From Amoebidium appalachense (taxonomy: Eukaryota; Ichthyosporea), in contig CAVNZM010000016.1 in the NCBI GenBank assembly GCA_963693365.1, positions 5,270,001 to 5,334,000 on the forward strand: 64,000 nucleotides of DNA, read 5' to 3'. Of this stretch, positions 37,025-57,916 are shown one piece after another. Below the pieces are notes generated by a model that was not told the DNA's origin, searched no databases, and saw only the letters and a list, made by a program, of their open reading frames with translations. Numbering within the stretch: the stretch's first letter is position 1; every line of letters starts with the position of its first letter. A program made the position numbers and the translations under genes.

Positions 37025-38359
37025 TCAATAGCTCTTGTAACTACGGCAATATGCAGCAGAGTGCCCTTGCCGGCCACAAAAGTAACATGCACCAAAGAAG
37101 GGGCCAGGGGGGACTTCAAAACCTTGGCGCAAAGCATAACCGGGAGCCCGGTCATGCTGGGGGGGCCCACCGTGTGCACCACGGCCCCCCCTTCCCCCCT
37201 GCCCCCCTCGGCCTCTCTCACCACCATTTCCACCCCTCCCTCTACCCTGCCCACCACCACGAGCAAGATAAGGGGCAAACCTCTCGGTGAACTGCTGCTG
37301 TTGTCCTCCACGTCCACCTCGGCCACGACCGCCGTGTCCACCCCGGTCGCCGCCACGGCCACCCCGGAAGCCGAAGCCCCCTCGGCCAGAAAAGACGGCC
37401 TGGGAGAGCTCGGCAACCTGCTTGACCAACATGGTGAGTGCATCTGGCTGTTCACCCTCTTTTTTCTCTTTTTCCCCCTTCTGTCCACTCTCCTTCTTTT
37501 TCTTGTCTACTTCCATCACCTCCTTTTTATCCCTCTTATTGAACTTCACCTCGTGCATGGCAAGCAAGTGACGTTTAACATGCAACACCACCTCATCTAC
37601 ATCATCATGCTCCCCAAACATGCGTGCAGTGTCTGTGTTTACAGAGAGAGCCTTACGAGCAAACTCGAATTTTTCCCTATCACTCACGTCACCAGCTAAC
37701 TCACAAAGGTCTTCAAAGACCCGATATTCCCTCTCAAAGAATGCACGAGCTTCTACGGGGGACATATCTAAAGTGGGAAAGGTATACTTCCATTCTCTGA
37801 GCTGGGCCCGGAAGGTACGGCGCCGGTCGGCCGTCAGGTATCGGCCGACGAGCCGGGCCGTATACTCGAGCTCGTTTTCCGGCCGTGTGAAGGCCTCGAG
37901 CTCCCCGTCCACGTCGTCGGTGCTGTTCTCGTCCTCGTCGTCGGGGATGAACCGTGCGGCCAGACGTTTCTGGCCGAGCGTCCGGGACACCATCTCGTCC
38001 CTCCCCTCGTCGTACTGCTGCTCGTATATACGAGCCGTCACCTGGGGGGCCTGCTCGGCCCGGTACGGGTGCTCCTCCATCAGGGTGCATAAGTCGGCCA
38101 TTGTTTTGTGGTCGATGCACTGTTTGATCATTAAGCACGAGGCCGCCACAGTGGGGGCCTTCTTTGTGTCTAACACTAGTGTGGGTGTGTTAGCTAGGAG
38201 TGTCCTAAGCCACCTAGGTATTTCCGAGTCGTGTTTGAGTGTAAAACTGAAAGCTGTGGTCTGTCTAACGTCTAGTGTATGAACCTGTGGTACCTGTGTG
38301 TGCAGGGAGCTATCCTCCGCTGCCAATGCGTAGAACATGTCTACGTTAAACTTAGCCAT
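37025..38359 (-). CDS. gag: Chromovirus Gag
   Basis: A 444-residue frame. Its N-terminal two-thirds is a helical capsid-like region (about residues 1-275) rich in charged residues. It is followed by a Lys/Glu linker and a Gly/Arg-rich stretch (RGG repeats, about 335-400). A CCHC zinc knuckle closes it (C425, C428, H433, C438; CX2CX4HX4C), the nucleocapsid motif that binds element RNA. The frame is intact and stops at TGA (37025). Pol continues after a frame change or readthrough across a C/G-rich spacer. The leader between the LTR and ATG carries a run of about 30 A (sense) at 38400-38429. Confidence 0.85.
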   Translation of the reverse strand: MAKFNVDMFYALAAEDSSLHTQVPQVHTLDVRQTTAFSFTLKHDSEIPRWLRTLLANTPTLVLDTKKAPTVAASCLMIKQCIDHKTMADLCTLMEEHPYRAEQAPQVTARIYEQQYDEGRDEMVSRTLGQKRLAARFIPDDEDENSTDDVDGELEAFTRPENELEYTARLVGRYLTADRRRTFRAQLREWKYTFPTLDMSPVEARAFFEREYRVFEDLCELAGDVSDREKFEFARKALSVNTDTARMFGEHDDVDEVVLHVKRHLLAMHEVKFNKRDKKEVMEVDKKKKESGQKGEKEKKEGEQPDALTMLVKQVAELSQAVFSGRGGFGFRGGRGGDRGGHGGRGRGGRGGQQQQFTERFAPYLARGGGQGRGRGGNGGERGRGGQGGRGGRGAHGGPPQHDRAPGYALRQGFEVPPGPFFGACYFCGRQGHSAAYCRSYKSY

Positions 38360-38397
38360 TGTGTGGTGTGTGCCCGAACTCGTGTGGTTGTGTTTAT

Positions 38398-38429
<32 letters not shown>

Positions 38430-38518
38430 CTGTGTGTTTGAGGTGTAGCAACAGCCCAGAAGGAACTGTCACCGCGTTACCCTAGCGCGAAAAACCGCAC
38501 TAAAAGAAAGGTGTAGCT

Positions 38519-39237
38519 TGTCGTATCCTAATGTATGTGTACTAGAGACGCGGCACTCTACTAAGTGTACACACACGAAAAGGAACGAACGTGTACGGAA
38601 AAACGGTAAAGTTTATTCAGACCAGGCTCCGACGGGCAAAACTTAGATCCGTACGGAATGAGTCTAAGTTACGACTGAGGCCATCAAGGCCGTGCCCTCA
38701 AAGATCATCATCACCTGGCCCCCTACGATGCCACATTCCATTAACATTCCGATCTACTTTTATCGTGCGCCTGCACGAGCTAAGTCGATCTACTCAACTA
38801 ATATATTTATCCATGTCTCACCCCTCACCCTCCCCCTAGTGGCACCGCAGAGTCTAAATCTACATTTCATACTATCCTCCCCCCCCCCTCCCTCCCCCCC
38901 TTTCCTCTACATCTAAATATATAAATACGTTTGGCAACATACACTATCAAACCTTGCCAATACTTACAAAAGGGCTTCTGCCCGAACAATCACATTCCTA
39001 AGTCCTCCTACGATCTATCCTACACACTAATTAGAATTCTATTGGACGGCTGTCCCGGCTGACGTGGTCCAATGCCCTGCGCCGGCAGAGGCAAGATGCA
39101 CGCAGCTGTACAGCTATCTTGAGGCCCCGGACTTGATCTTGATGATCTGTGGACCCGGCCCCCCCCCCCCCCCCCCCCCCCCCCCGATCTCGATCGTAGA
39201 CTTAGGCTAATCTGCTGAGACGGATTAGTATATGTCA
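38519..39237 (-). repeat. 5' LTR of the chromovirus
   Basis: Nearly identical to 30873-31592. Differences seen by eye include AAAC/AAAAC, TACAACTG/TACGACTG, a 2-base insertion in CATTCC(AT)TAAC, and homopolymer length. The right edge meets the CCCAT target duplication exactly. Confidence 0.9.
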
Positions 39238-39682
39238 CCCATTGACGAAAAAGAAAGTGCCAACAATCATTCTTAAGAGAAGCAAACTGCAAAGGACAGG
39301 ATCCCCCATGCGCCCGCGCAGAGGGAGCGAGGGGGCAGTCACGAAGGATGAGGATTTGGTGTGTGTGTTTGAGAGAGTGTGTGTGTGTTGTGGGTGTCAC
39401 GTGTGGGTGTGTGCAGATCTCTCTGCTCATGTGTGTGTGTGAGGAGGGGGAAACAGGGGGGGAAGGGGCAGGTCCTGGAGAAAGCGAAGGGGGCCAAGGG
39501 GTTGTGGAGAGAGGCAGGGAAAGTGCACCGTGAACTGGAAGCATGGAGATTGTGCAAGCGCGGCAGTGGTTAAACAAAACAATAACTAAAAGGAGTGCTA
39601 AAAACACGTCCAAAAAAGTAATATCACTCACGATCGTCCATCATGTGACTGTGTGACCAGCTGCACTTACGAGTTATCCCCT

Positions 39683-39715
<33 letters not shown>

Positions 39716-39780
39716 TGACCCCCCTCCTCCCCAAGGCCACCCACCCACCCACCCACCCACCCATATCACACGCGCGCGCG

Positions 39781-39968
<188 letters not shown>

Positions 39969-40085
39969 TGTATCTACTTTTTATGAACACTTTGCTCATC
40001 GTCATTGAAATAATAGGCACAAACAGAATATGACGGTATTGTAACTGCGCATAAATATCACGATGTCACAACCGTTATAATAGGG

Positions 40086-40121
40086 CCTGTGATAATACAA
40101 AAATGTCGGTATTATCACAGG
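40086..40121 (+). other. 13-bp stem hairpin
   Basis: CCTGTGATAATAC, a 10-base loop, then GTATTATCACAGG: a perfect 13-bp inverted repeat in an AT-rich region. Function unknown. Confidence 0.7.
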
Positions 40122-41307
40122 AATATCACCAAGTATTACTGTCATAAATTTAAAGACAGGTGAGTGCCGTGTTATTACTCCTGTTACACTCCAGCCACGC
40201 AAGTATGTCCGAGCACCTTTAAAGACAATGTTGCTTTATAATTATACAACTTTCTTCAGCTGCTAGGCTATTAGTAAATCAAATCAAATACTGTTATCGA
40301 TATCACAGGGACGCCACCATGCATCGTTTCAATAGTACGACCGTAATATTACGAAATATCACCACAACTACAACCCGCCTGGCTGTGTAATAATAATTTT
40401 CGGGCGTCATATTACCTAATATTACGCCACGGCAATATTCCATGGCATATTGGGCTATATAGGGCATTTTTGAGTGTTAAAACACTTGTGTTATAACACT
40501 TTGTCTAGGATTTAGATTAGTTCATAACCTTTCAATTTCTATACTTTCTACCAATAGGGTAGCTCAGAAACCGAGGATCGATTTTTTCGAAGGGCCAGCC
40601 TATTTAATCTCTTGTCACCCCATAGTTCCCGTTTGCTTGTTGTTTATAGTTCGGGCAAATGTTACATGAGCCTTCATTACATATCATACCCAGAATGATA
40701 GCCATCTTGGGTTGTTGAGTTGAAGCAGCGGTCGTTTCTAGATCTCTTTGCCATGTAGATCGATGTTTCCTGTTACCATAAGAGACATCACAATATCTGG
40801 ATCTCCGGTTTTCTGGTGATTCGGGATGTGCGAAATTTAAAAGGCAAGATAATTGTTGGAATACGTAGCTGTGCACAAAATGCTTGAGTGCAAAATCTTT
40901 CTTATGTTATGCCAGACAAATAACAGGGAATCTACCAGGATACACACTCTATTCAGAGACCAACAGTTCATGTAAAAATATAGATACATGCAAACTTTAC
41001 ACACCTGTATGTACAGACATGTACACAATCTATCACCAGATTATTCAGTTGAATATACTGTTTGGGAAGGAGGGATGAAGGGGGGGGGGGGGGGGGGGGG
41101 GGGGGGGGAGGGCAATCCGGAAACACTCAGTCGCTCTTCGGGCATAGTAGTGCCTCCAGATCTCCTATCGGTTCTATGAGCCCACCAGTTATGGAAAAAT
41201 ATCAGCTGCAGTGACCTTGGAAGAGGACAGATTATGAGCACAGTACGGCAATGGACCCCTTTACCGGCCCTGACCCTTGAGTTCGGTTCGTGTTTCCAGG
41301 GGGGATT

Positions 41308-49358
<8,051 letters not shown>

Positions 49359-49886
49359 GGTGTGAAACGTTAGGACTGAACGAAGACGGTTTGTGTGCAG
49401 TGCTCATGGTCATTTGCAATTGGGGCTCGCCGTATAATAATTATACAAATATGATCGAGATAACGGCGAGATAACCACACCTCTCAACAATTCTTTGTTC
49501 TTCGCTCAATGAAGTCATAGCAAACTAAAACGAAACGAAGAGGTTTCTTTGCACGGTGCAGTTTTTTTTTTTTGAGAACCCCCCCTCCCCACCCCCCCCC
49601 CTTCCGAGTTGCTAAAATATAACCCCCCCGGCCCCCCCCCCCCCCCCCCCTTCTCCCCTCCCGCCCTCCCCCGTCCGCCCACCTTTTTTTTATTTTTCAT
49701 CCCCCTCCTCATCAACCCCCCCCCCCCCCCGGGCCCCCCTCTCCCCCCTCCCCATTTTCATCGGGGCCCGGGGGGAGGGGGGAGGGGGGAGGTGGGGGTT
49801 ATGATATTTCAACGACCCCCGACGGAGTGGGCACAGTTTGAAGAGTTCATCCACTAGCTGAGCAAGACTCAGCCTGCCACGGGGGG

Positions 49887-49923
<37 letters not shown>

Positions 49924-50774
49924 CCTTGAAGGTATTCCAGCACCTATTAGTTGGCTCTTGGGGGAAGGATTTGAAGCTTCGCAACACTTGGTTAGTACTG
50001 AGTTCGAACGCAAGGCTTGGAAACAGCACACCCGTTAGGCTAACATATGAATGTGCTGCATTTATATATTCATGTAAGTAATGGATGGTATTTATTTAGT
50101 GTACAGATAGGTATATTTGATGTGAAAATACTTTGCAAATAATAAAAAACAAAATATCGCCACAAAAGATGTATATCTCATCACGTCGTTATCTATTATG
50201 TTTATTGAAGGGTGGAAGTATTGTGGGCTTTGGTGCCGGCACCTAATTACAGCTCACATGTCGTGTTTTTTTAACAGCACATTTTTTTTCTTCTTTTGAC
50301 TGGATGTATTCAACGGAAAAATATGCAAGTATGCACGGCATACTGAGAAGGCAATAAAAACTTCACGAGTTATCCAGTAACAAGTGCATATTGAGGTACC
50401 TGAACACTGTGTGAAATCATATAGATACTCAATGTGACGACCAACAGAATTCAACAAGAAGTCTAAAGTGTTCACATTGCCAGCCAGTATAGCAGACACC
50501 CGTAGGGAAAGAGGCAAAACACGACATATAAAACTCACACCTATCAACATGCGTTCGATTAAAAAGTTCAGCACAAGAGCGGCACCAACGGCGATGGAAA
50601 TTCTAATAACAGCGCCACTGCACAACTTCCCAGCACATTTCCCCTAAAAAGATACCTATATCTAAAGATACAAATACTACAGCGATAGGAGTATCTACTA
50701 TAGTACATCACCGCTTGGATCAAGAAAGAGAGAACTAGAGCGCTTAAACCCTTGGCAAATTTCCTTGAAGCAGA
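49359..50774. other. No gene seen
   Basis: C and G homopolymers (49577-49650, 49716-49745, 49888-49921) within otherwise unique AT-rich sequence. Frames at 50254-50625 (minus) show no family pattern. The minus-strand gene promoter should lie near 49.4-49.6 kb, but I see no clear TATA box. Confidence 0.5.
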
Positions 50775-51605
50775 AGTTGCCTCCTTTCTATCTAACAACT
50801 GTTGTAAACCTGGGCCTGTAACGCTCTCGATATATGGTCTGGTCCCAATAGCTGCTAGAGTATCCTATCTCGCGCTGAAATTCAATAAGCACATAAGCCG
50901 CTTAAAGAAGTATTTGCCCTCCCACCCTCTCTTCTCTATCCGGACCTGTCCCCTCCTCACCTCTCCCCTCTTTCCTTCCGTCTCCCTCCCCTTCTCCCCT
51001 GGGCACAAATACAAATAAACCCCGCAATAGTGTGTGTGTGACTTTGGACTGCCACTTACTTATTAAACATTTACACAATCACAAGATAATCACGCAATAT
51101 AACAAATGGAAAAAGATACCACACGACACTAGACCCGATGAAAGCATACACCTTGAAAAACTAAGCCTTGTGTCTCGTTTTATATATACTGACCGCCTCA
51201 ACCATATTGCCAAATATGGCACTCGCAAATGTATAACACCTAAATACATATTACCTTTCTGTAGAACTGGTCTTTCTCTAGCTGATGGTATTATTGATCA
51301 ATTACCACGCTTTTACTGTACACGTGCTATACAGTGGAGATCTAATAAGTATAAGGTGGCATCATTTGCATGCCCAAACAACACACACACACACCAGTTT
51401 AACCGGTCATGTATCGCCAAATGTAGTTTAATAGACCACATAATACCGCAACACACACACGTCACATTCACAACAGACACCCAGAAAGATAGCCTACCTG
51501 TAAATTACAACATCCTTGATTTTATACTAAACACGCGTAACTACGACCTGTTTATTAGATGTATTGATTGGCTTGAGAAACACATCACTACAAAATTCTA
51601 GCGCA

Positions 51606-51686
<81 letters not shown>

Positions 51687-51717
51687 CCAGCTGATACCGA
51701 GTGTCCCAGGGGAGCCC

Positions 51718-51754
<37 letters not shown>

Positions 51755-51949
51755 GGGGAACCCCAACTAATTGATTTCTCCCTGTAGTCTTTATGGTGTC
51801 TCGTAGAGAAAGTAAACCCTGATATATAGTCATCACCCGACATCTATGTACGTGATCATGATATACCGCTGAGGGGATATTCCGAGCAAAACCCCCCCCC
51901 ATACCTGAGACTGGTTTCTCTTTGCCTCGAGTAAACAGCGTAAACCCCC
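50775..51949 (+). mobile_element. Unclassified dispersed element, copy 2
   Basis: Inverted relative to 9905-11062 and closely similar throughout. Order: a 5' coding-like part (CCTGGGCCTGTAACGCTCTC), a CT-rich simple stretch, the ORF 51032-51601, (CA)n directly after the stop (51610-51684), then an A tract of about 31 (51722-51752). The 3' region ends in TCGAGTAAACAGCGTAAACC. The A tract is internal, not terminal. No target duplication recognised. Confidence 0.75.
51032..51601 (+). CDS. Unrecognised ORF of dispersed element copy 2
   Basis: A 189-residue frame matching the broken ORF of copy 1 along its length, mostly with conservative changes (IKHLHNHK / IRHVHNHK; IDQLPRF / IDYIPRF), as expected of former coding sequence. 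It is rich in His, Tyr, Ile and basic residues. It contains FACPNNTHTH, where a CA repeat codes for Thr-His, and ends LEKHITTKF. An in-frame continuation lies upstream of a CT-rich frameshift (50752-51018, PVTLSIYGLVPIAARVSYLA). It could be the C-terminal part of a retrotransposon or transposase protein; I cannot assign it. Confidence 0.5.
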   Translation: MCVTLDCHLLIKHLHNHKIITQYNKWKKIPHDTRPDESIHLEKLSLVSRFIYTDRLNHIAKYGTRKCITPKYILPFCRTGLSLADGIIDQLPRFYCTRAIQWRSNKYKVASFACPNNTHTHQFNRSCIAKCSLIDHIIPQHTHVTFTTDTQKDSLPVNYNILDFILNTRNYDLFIRCIDWLEKHITTKF

Positions 51950-52242
51950 TATAGTACATCAGCCAATGATTGCTGCAGTATGGTCAATCTAGACTTGCAT
52001 ATTGACGAATGTATGGTACCTAAAGTCTGAGCAAACATCGGATATATACAGACTTTACCGAATGATTATTAACAAACAAGCGTATAGAATGATTATATAC
52101 AAACAACTATGATGTAGAGCAGAACTTGCACCTTTCTTACTGGTCAATATCATGCATATGTCAGCGTTTTCCTAAATTCATAGTTTTGACTAGACGTGGG
52201 TATGTGCATGATCAAGTATCAAACTGCCTAATTGTATGCCGC

Positions 52243-52243
52243 T

Positions 52244-52275
<32 letters not shown>
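52243..52275 (+). repeat. G homopolymer between dispersed element and P450 3' end
   Basis: A run of about 33 G. The rest of 51950-52427 is unique AT-rich sequence with an A/G-rich stretch (52327-52385); no gene seen. Confidence 0.9.
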
Positions 52276-52276
<1 letters not shown>

Positions 52277-52427
52277 GGAAGCAACAAGCAGCCAAAATGT
52301 TGCTTTCTCGTGTCGCCTATGAAAGGCCAAAAAAAGAAAAAAAAAGGAAAGAAAACAAAAGGAAAGAAAAAGAGAAAAAAGTCCCTTCACTTTCTCGCAG
52401 TGTACCACTACCATATGCAACCTAATT

Positions 52428-54197
52428 TCAAGCATCGATTCTCTTAAATCGCACCGGCATTCCATTTTTAGGCGAGAGTGCGACCCTAATTGTCCATTCC
52501 GGCTCTTCCTCCGATCCGGGCAACACCTCATATCGAAGGAAGAGAGAACTGATTACAGCTTTCATCTCAAAAAGCGCGATCCGAGATCCGATACACATGC
52601 GTGATCCAACGCCAAACGGGATATTTGCGAATTTGCGATCTCCCTCGTCCCCTGAAAGCTCCCCCCATCTCTCCGGCCGCAGCTTCTGCGCGTCTTCTGG
52701 CGTCGTGTTCCAAATTTCGGGATCGCGGCTCATGGCGTAGGTATTTAGGACACACACCTGTGGATATGCCAGGGTTAGATAGATACACCAGAAACCAAGT
52801 AGCAGGTAGTGCGACACGGGTGGGTCTTCCGAAGTTCAAGAAAAGACATTATTGCTATTTTTCCGTTTTCTGAGAACATGGGTGGGGTGTGTGTGGGGAG
52901 GGGGCAAGAAAAAGGGGAGGAGCGCGGAAGAGGGGGGGAGGGCGGGGGGGGATAGAGTATCATGTATGGTAGCCAAAAAAACGAATCACTCACGTGCACC
53001 CACACAAGCACGACTGCTTCGAAGAACATGCCCACATGTACAGAGGCTCACTACCTTATTTTAACCCTACAGATTACATAGATAAGCCAAGCAACTTACC
53101 CCCCCCCCCCCCCCTTCCTCCCCACCCCACCAACACACACACCAAACCATCCGAAGACTACCAAGACTCCATTGCAACGGGAAAAGCTGCATGGCCAGAG
53201 TGAGGCTTCCAACCCATTCAATCTTCTTAGATAAGGCCCGCTATCATGGGTGTTAGCTTCCAGATGTACCGGGAAAAAAAGAGGGGGGGAGGGGGGAGGG
53301 GAGGGGGGGGGGGGGGGAGGAACTTCATGCTATGAACGAGTGATGAGTGTGGGCCCATGTATGCATAAGAGCTAACAGTAATGTAACAAAAACAACTACA
53401 ACATCGATAAAACTTCACATGAGTGCTCCCACCCACCGTGTTTTCCGGAACGAGATATTTCTGCTTCCCGTTGCCCACCACCACAGGTTTGGTTGTGGTG
53501 CGAGGAATGCCAAAGGCCACCGGCATCAAGCGCATGGTTTCCTTAACCACATGGTCGAAATATCTGGTATATCCAACCATGTGAGATATGCTAATGTGGT
53601 TGCATCATTGCATAGAAATTGTTCTTTTCTTTTTGTTTGTTTGTTTGTTGGCGGAAGGAGGGGGGAGGGGGGAGGGGGGGGGGGGGGGGGGGGGGGGGAG
53701 GACAGGAGGAAAGAGACAGATGCACATGCACACACGGACAACCACACCCACACAACCCCCCCTCCCCCCCCTGCCCCCCCCCCCACACACACTGAGCCTC
53801 AAATCTAGGCTAAGAGGAAGAGGGTTTGGTGTGGTTGCCGTGTGTGTGTATGTGCACGCACGTGCACGTTTGTGTGTGTGCCTGTGTGTGATTGTGTGTG
53901 TGTGTGTGCAGGCGCTCATGTCTCTGGCGGTTACAACCTGAGAGAAATGGGGGGGGGGGGGGGGGGGGGGGGGGGGGATGGGTCTAAGCCTACGGTGCAT
54001 GCATGCAGGAGTGAAGAATGGACTGTGTGTGTATGTGTGCATTTGTTCGTGCGTTCGTTTGAGTGCGTGCGCGCGTGTGTGTGTGTTTGAGAGAATGCAT
54101 GCATTTAAGTGCATGTGTGTGTGTGGTCTTTCGGGGAGAAGGGAGGAAGAGGGGAGAAAGGGAAGAAGGGGGAAAGGGCTGGCGTGCCGGTGGCGGG

Positions 54198-54233
<36 letters not shown>

Positions 54234-54492
54234 GGAAAGATTTTGCATACTGGGCATGCTGGAAGAGTGGTGCAGAAAGCCACGTCTCGCTTGCCAGTCC
54301 GGCATCATCCCTCACACCAACCAACTCTCTGCGTGCTTTTGCCTGCACCTGAAACCCGCACAGAAAAAATGCAAAAATACAGAATGTCATCAGTATATTA
54401 TTCACCAGAGTCCGAATGTCGTCTATAAAGAAATGCCCTTCCTCCGAGATGTGTGTGCGTGTGTGGGTGGGTGGGTGGGTGGGTGGGTGGGT

Positions 54493-54532
<40 letters not shown>

Positions 54533-54638
54533 GGGGGAGGAGGGGGGGAGGGGATGTTCCCCGCCTCCATCGTGTTTTCTTTTATCTAACCTAGTCTCGT
54601 TCTTCTTTCTTTCTCTCTGACTTTCTTTTTCTTTTTTA

Positions 54639-54683
<45 letters not shown>

Positions 54684-55125
54684 GGGGGCGAGGGGGGGGG
54701 GGGGGGGGGGGAAGGCAGGGTTTGAAATACCTCAGGGTTGCGCGCGAGCAAGTCCAGAGCGGCGGATATGCTATTTATAGTGGTCTCGTAGGAGGCTATA
54801 AATAGAATGGCCAGGTTGTCATGCAGCAGCTCGCTGCCTATCTGCCCGTCGTGACTTACAGCCAATAGGAGAGCCGACATCATGTCACGTGTGGCTGCAG
54901 TGGCCTTTTCACCTGTGGCCATTTTCTGTGGAAACCACGGGGAAACGGGAGGGGGGGGGGGGGGGGGGGGGGGTAGTAAGAAAGCGTTATGGAGTACGGA
55001 GAATGTGTTAAAGAGTACTAAGAATGTGTCATAGAGTACAGAGTACACATTCAGGCAGGACAACACAGTGCAGAGTGCCAAACAGACATAACCAGTGTGC
55101 AGGCATCATAAGCAGAGCCCGTCCT

Positions 55126-55177
<52 letters not shown>

Positions 55178-55307
55178 TTGTCATCCTCAGTTTTAGAGTA
55201 GGCGCGGGGAGGAGGGGGGGGGGGGGGGTATGTCTTTGTATCTCCAAATTCCATTCTCGACCCTGCCACGGTGGCACATACATGCACACAAACATGCACA
55301 CACAATC

Positions 55308-55340
<33 letters not shown>

Positions 55341-55830
55341 GTCAATTAGCCACCCCACCCCACACTTGCAACCCAACACAAAACACGAAAAACCCCCTCA
55401 CCTCCATATCCTGTAGTCTCTCATCCACCAGCATCTGGCTGTATTTTCGCACGATCTTTTCAGCCTCCCACACGCGACGGTTGGACGCAGTGGGTATGCA
55501 CCACAGCGAGGGAAAAGGGGCCAACATGCGATTGGCTATGGCATCACCAATCAGAAGCAGCGCATTAAGAAGATCCTGTAATTACGGATCAGGTTATGAG
55601 AGGTCAAATGCGATTGGATAAGACATGGCCAATCAAAAACAGCGCTTTAAGATCACGTGGTTACGAGCAACGGTTGTTGAGGTCTGATGATGCATATAGG
55701 GATGTGACGTTACCATGACGTCACTTCTACGTCAATGTGACGTCAGCTTCAATGGTAGTTTTGGCCATTCACGTACACAATACAGCCTGGGAATAAATAG
55801 AAAAATCCTATGTTGAAACTACCCCGAGAT

Positions 55831-55862
<32 letters not shown>

Positions 55863-56536
55863 CCTGTTTTTTATTCTTTCTTTTTCTTTTGGCCCGAAAA
55901 ATAGCAAGGCCGATTGGGGCAACAGGTTTCCTAGTGACAGCTGTTGCTGCCCCCCTCCCCCCCCCCCCCCCCCCCACACACGTGCACACATACACACACA
56001 GAGCGAGAGAGAAAGAGAGGGAGAGAGAAAAGGGGTGTGTGTGTGTGTGTGTGTGTGTGAGGGGAGGGGAGAGAAAGAGGGGGGGGGGGGGGAGAGGGAG
56101 CGGGAGAGAGAGGGTTGGTGAGGAGGGGGGGGGGGGAGGGGGGAGGGGGAGGGGAGGAGGAGGGAGGGGGGATCCCACGTACCTCGCTCTCGCCCTTCAT
56201 GGTACCGAAGTCATGGTCGTAGGCAAAGACGCCAAACACATCGACCAGAAAGCGTGCGAACAGACTGGTGACGTCAACGGGATCACCGTTTGCACTGTCA
56301 ATAGTCTTTTCTGCCTGCGGGGGGGGGGGGGGGGGGGGGGGGAGGGGGGGGGGGGGGGGAGGGGGGGGGGGGGGGGTGGAAGGATCGTGTTAGGGTTCTT
56401 GGTGTTGACACTGCTTGGTCGAAAAAACTTTACAAAAGAAACAAAGGGAAAAAACAAAACGAAAAACGAAAAACAAAAAAAACAAAAAAGATATTGAATG
56501 TTGGTTGGAATGAGAACCTGGTTGGGCAGAATGTGT

Positions 56537-56615
<79 letters not shown>

Positions 56616-57867
56616 TACAGGCCCGCCTGCGAAGGAACAAACCCAATATAAAAACTACCCTGAGAACGAACAACCCCTGGCAGGGCACCCCCCCCCCCCC
56701 CCCCCCCCTCCCCCCTTCCCCCAAACACCCACCCCCCCACGCCTCCGTTAGATCCTGAGTACTGGTGACCTCTTTTTTCTTTTTTTTTTTTCCCACTCCC
56801 CTGCAGTGCCTACCAACTAGTTACCGCACGTACATACTTCACCGCATGCCCTTACATCCTAAAACCCTAATTTGTTATAACATGAAGCAGGACACCATCC
56901 TCCAACCAATATAGTTGGCAACACGAGAGAGAATGGAACATGCTAGTGCTCTGTCCCTCTCCATTTGCAATTGTCAAAGTTGGCGCTGCACGGTTGGCTT
57001 GTTGCACGTAGCATGCAGGCTACAATATCTTTTACTAAATGCACATGCACGAACACTCCAAAAAGATCAATATATGCGGTGACGTCATAGCTCAACTGCG
57101 AACGAACAACCCTTAGAAGGAACAACCCTCGGGGAACCCAATACGGGTTGTTCCTTCATAGGCGTGACTGTAGCGTGCGTGTGTGTTGCAGTTGAAATAC
57201 ACCAAGTTGGACAAACCTCAGTGCTCAAGACCCCGAGTCTTTCTCGTCAGCATACCTTCATGCTTCTCCCGAAAATACCGCCCCAAAAAAAAACAACAGC
57301 AAAAAAACACAATTTTCATTGACGTTGACACACCAAGTTGGACACACCCACCTGCTTTATGCCCCGAGTCATTATCGGCATCAAGTTTATGCCCGGTGAT
57401 ATCATCAAAAACCAAAAGAACCGCCACGCCTCATAAACGTTGATACACACAAAGTTGGATAAGTTATAAACCCACCCGCTAAAAAACCCGAGTCATTACC
57501 GGCCTTGAGCATAAAGGGGCCAAAAAAAAAAAACAAAAAAAAAAAAAACAATGAACAACCTGGATAACATCGAGCAAAAAAAAAAAAAAAAAAACCCCCC
57601 CCCCCCCCCCTCCTGCCCCCCACTTTTCATGAACGGTGACACACTCCAAGTTAGATAAACCCACCTGCTCAATACCCCGGGTCATTATCGGTAGCATCCC
57701 CTCAAGTTTATGCCCGGTGATAGCGTTCAGAAGCAATTTTCGGGTGGTTGCCCATTCCTCCGTCTCGTGAAGCACAATGAGACTGCGGGGGTAGAAGTAT
57801 CCCAACACAGCACGCATCATCTCACTGTTGACAAAATCGGCTCTTTTTGTGGTTAGAATCTGTGTAT

Positions 57868-57916
<49 letters not shown>

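Larger units (their letters stand above)
30873..39237 (-). mobile_element. Full-length Ty3/Gypsy chromovirus
   Basis: Two near-identical LTRs (30873-31592 and 38519-39237; about 720 bp; TG...CA ends) bound gag and pol on the minus strand. The 5-bp direct repeat CCCAT lies at 30868-30872 and 39238-39242 as the target duplication. A purine-rich tract (GGGGGGGAGT in sense) abuts the 3' LTR. The sequence after the 5' LTR (AGCTACACC in sense) does not begin with TGG, so the primer is not an ordinary 3'-tRNA match; self-priming, known in some chromoviruses, is possible. Domain order gag, protease, RT, RNase H, integrase, chromodomain. The LTRs differ at only a few sites, implying recent insertion, yet the pol frame is broken at C runs. 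Confidence 0.93.

Noticed and set aside
36799-37699. Plus- and minus-strand overlapping frames over gag-pol
   Set aside because: Shadows of the Gag and Pol frames, or the Gly/Arg-rich region read in other frames.
40405-40440. TAATATTAC resembling the geminivirus/CRESS-DNA nicking nonanucleotide
   Set aside because: It lies in the stem rather than the loop of an imperfect hairpin, the motif recurs in an AT-rich cluster, and no Rep-like ORF is present.
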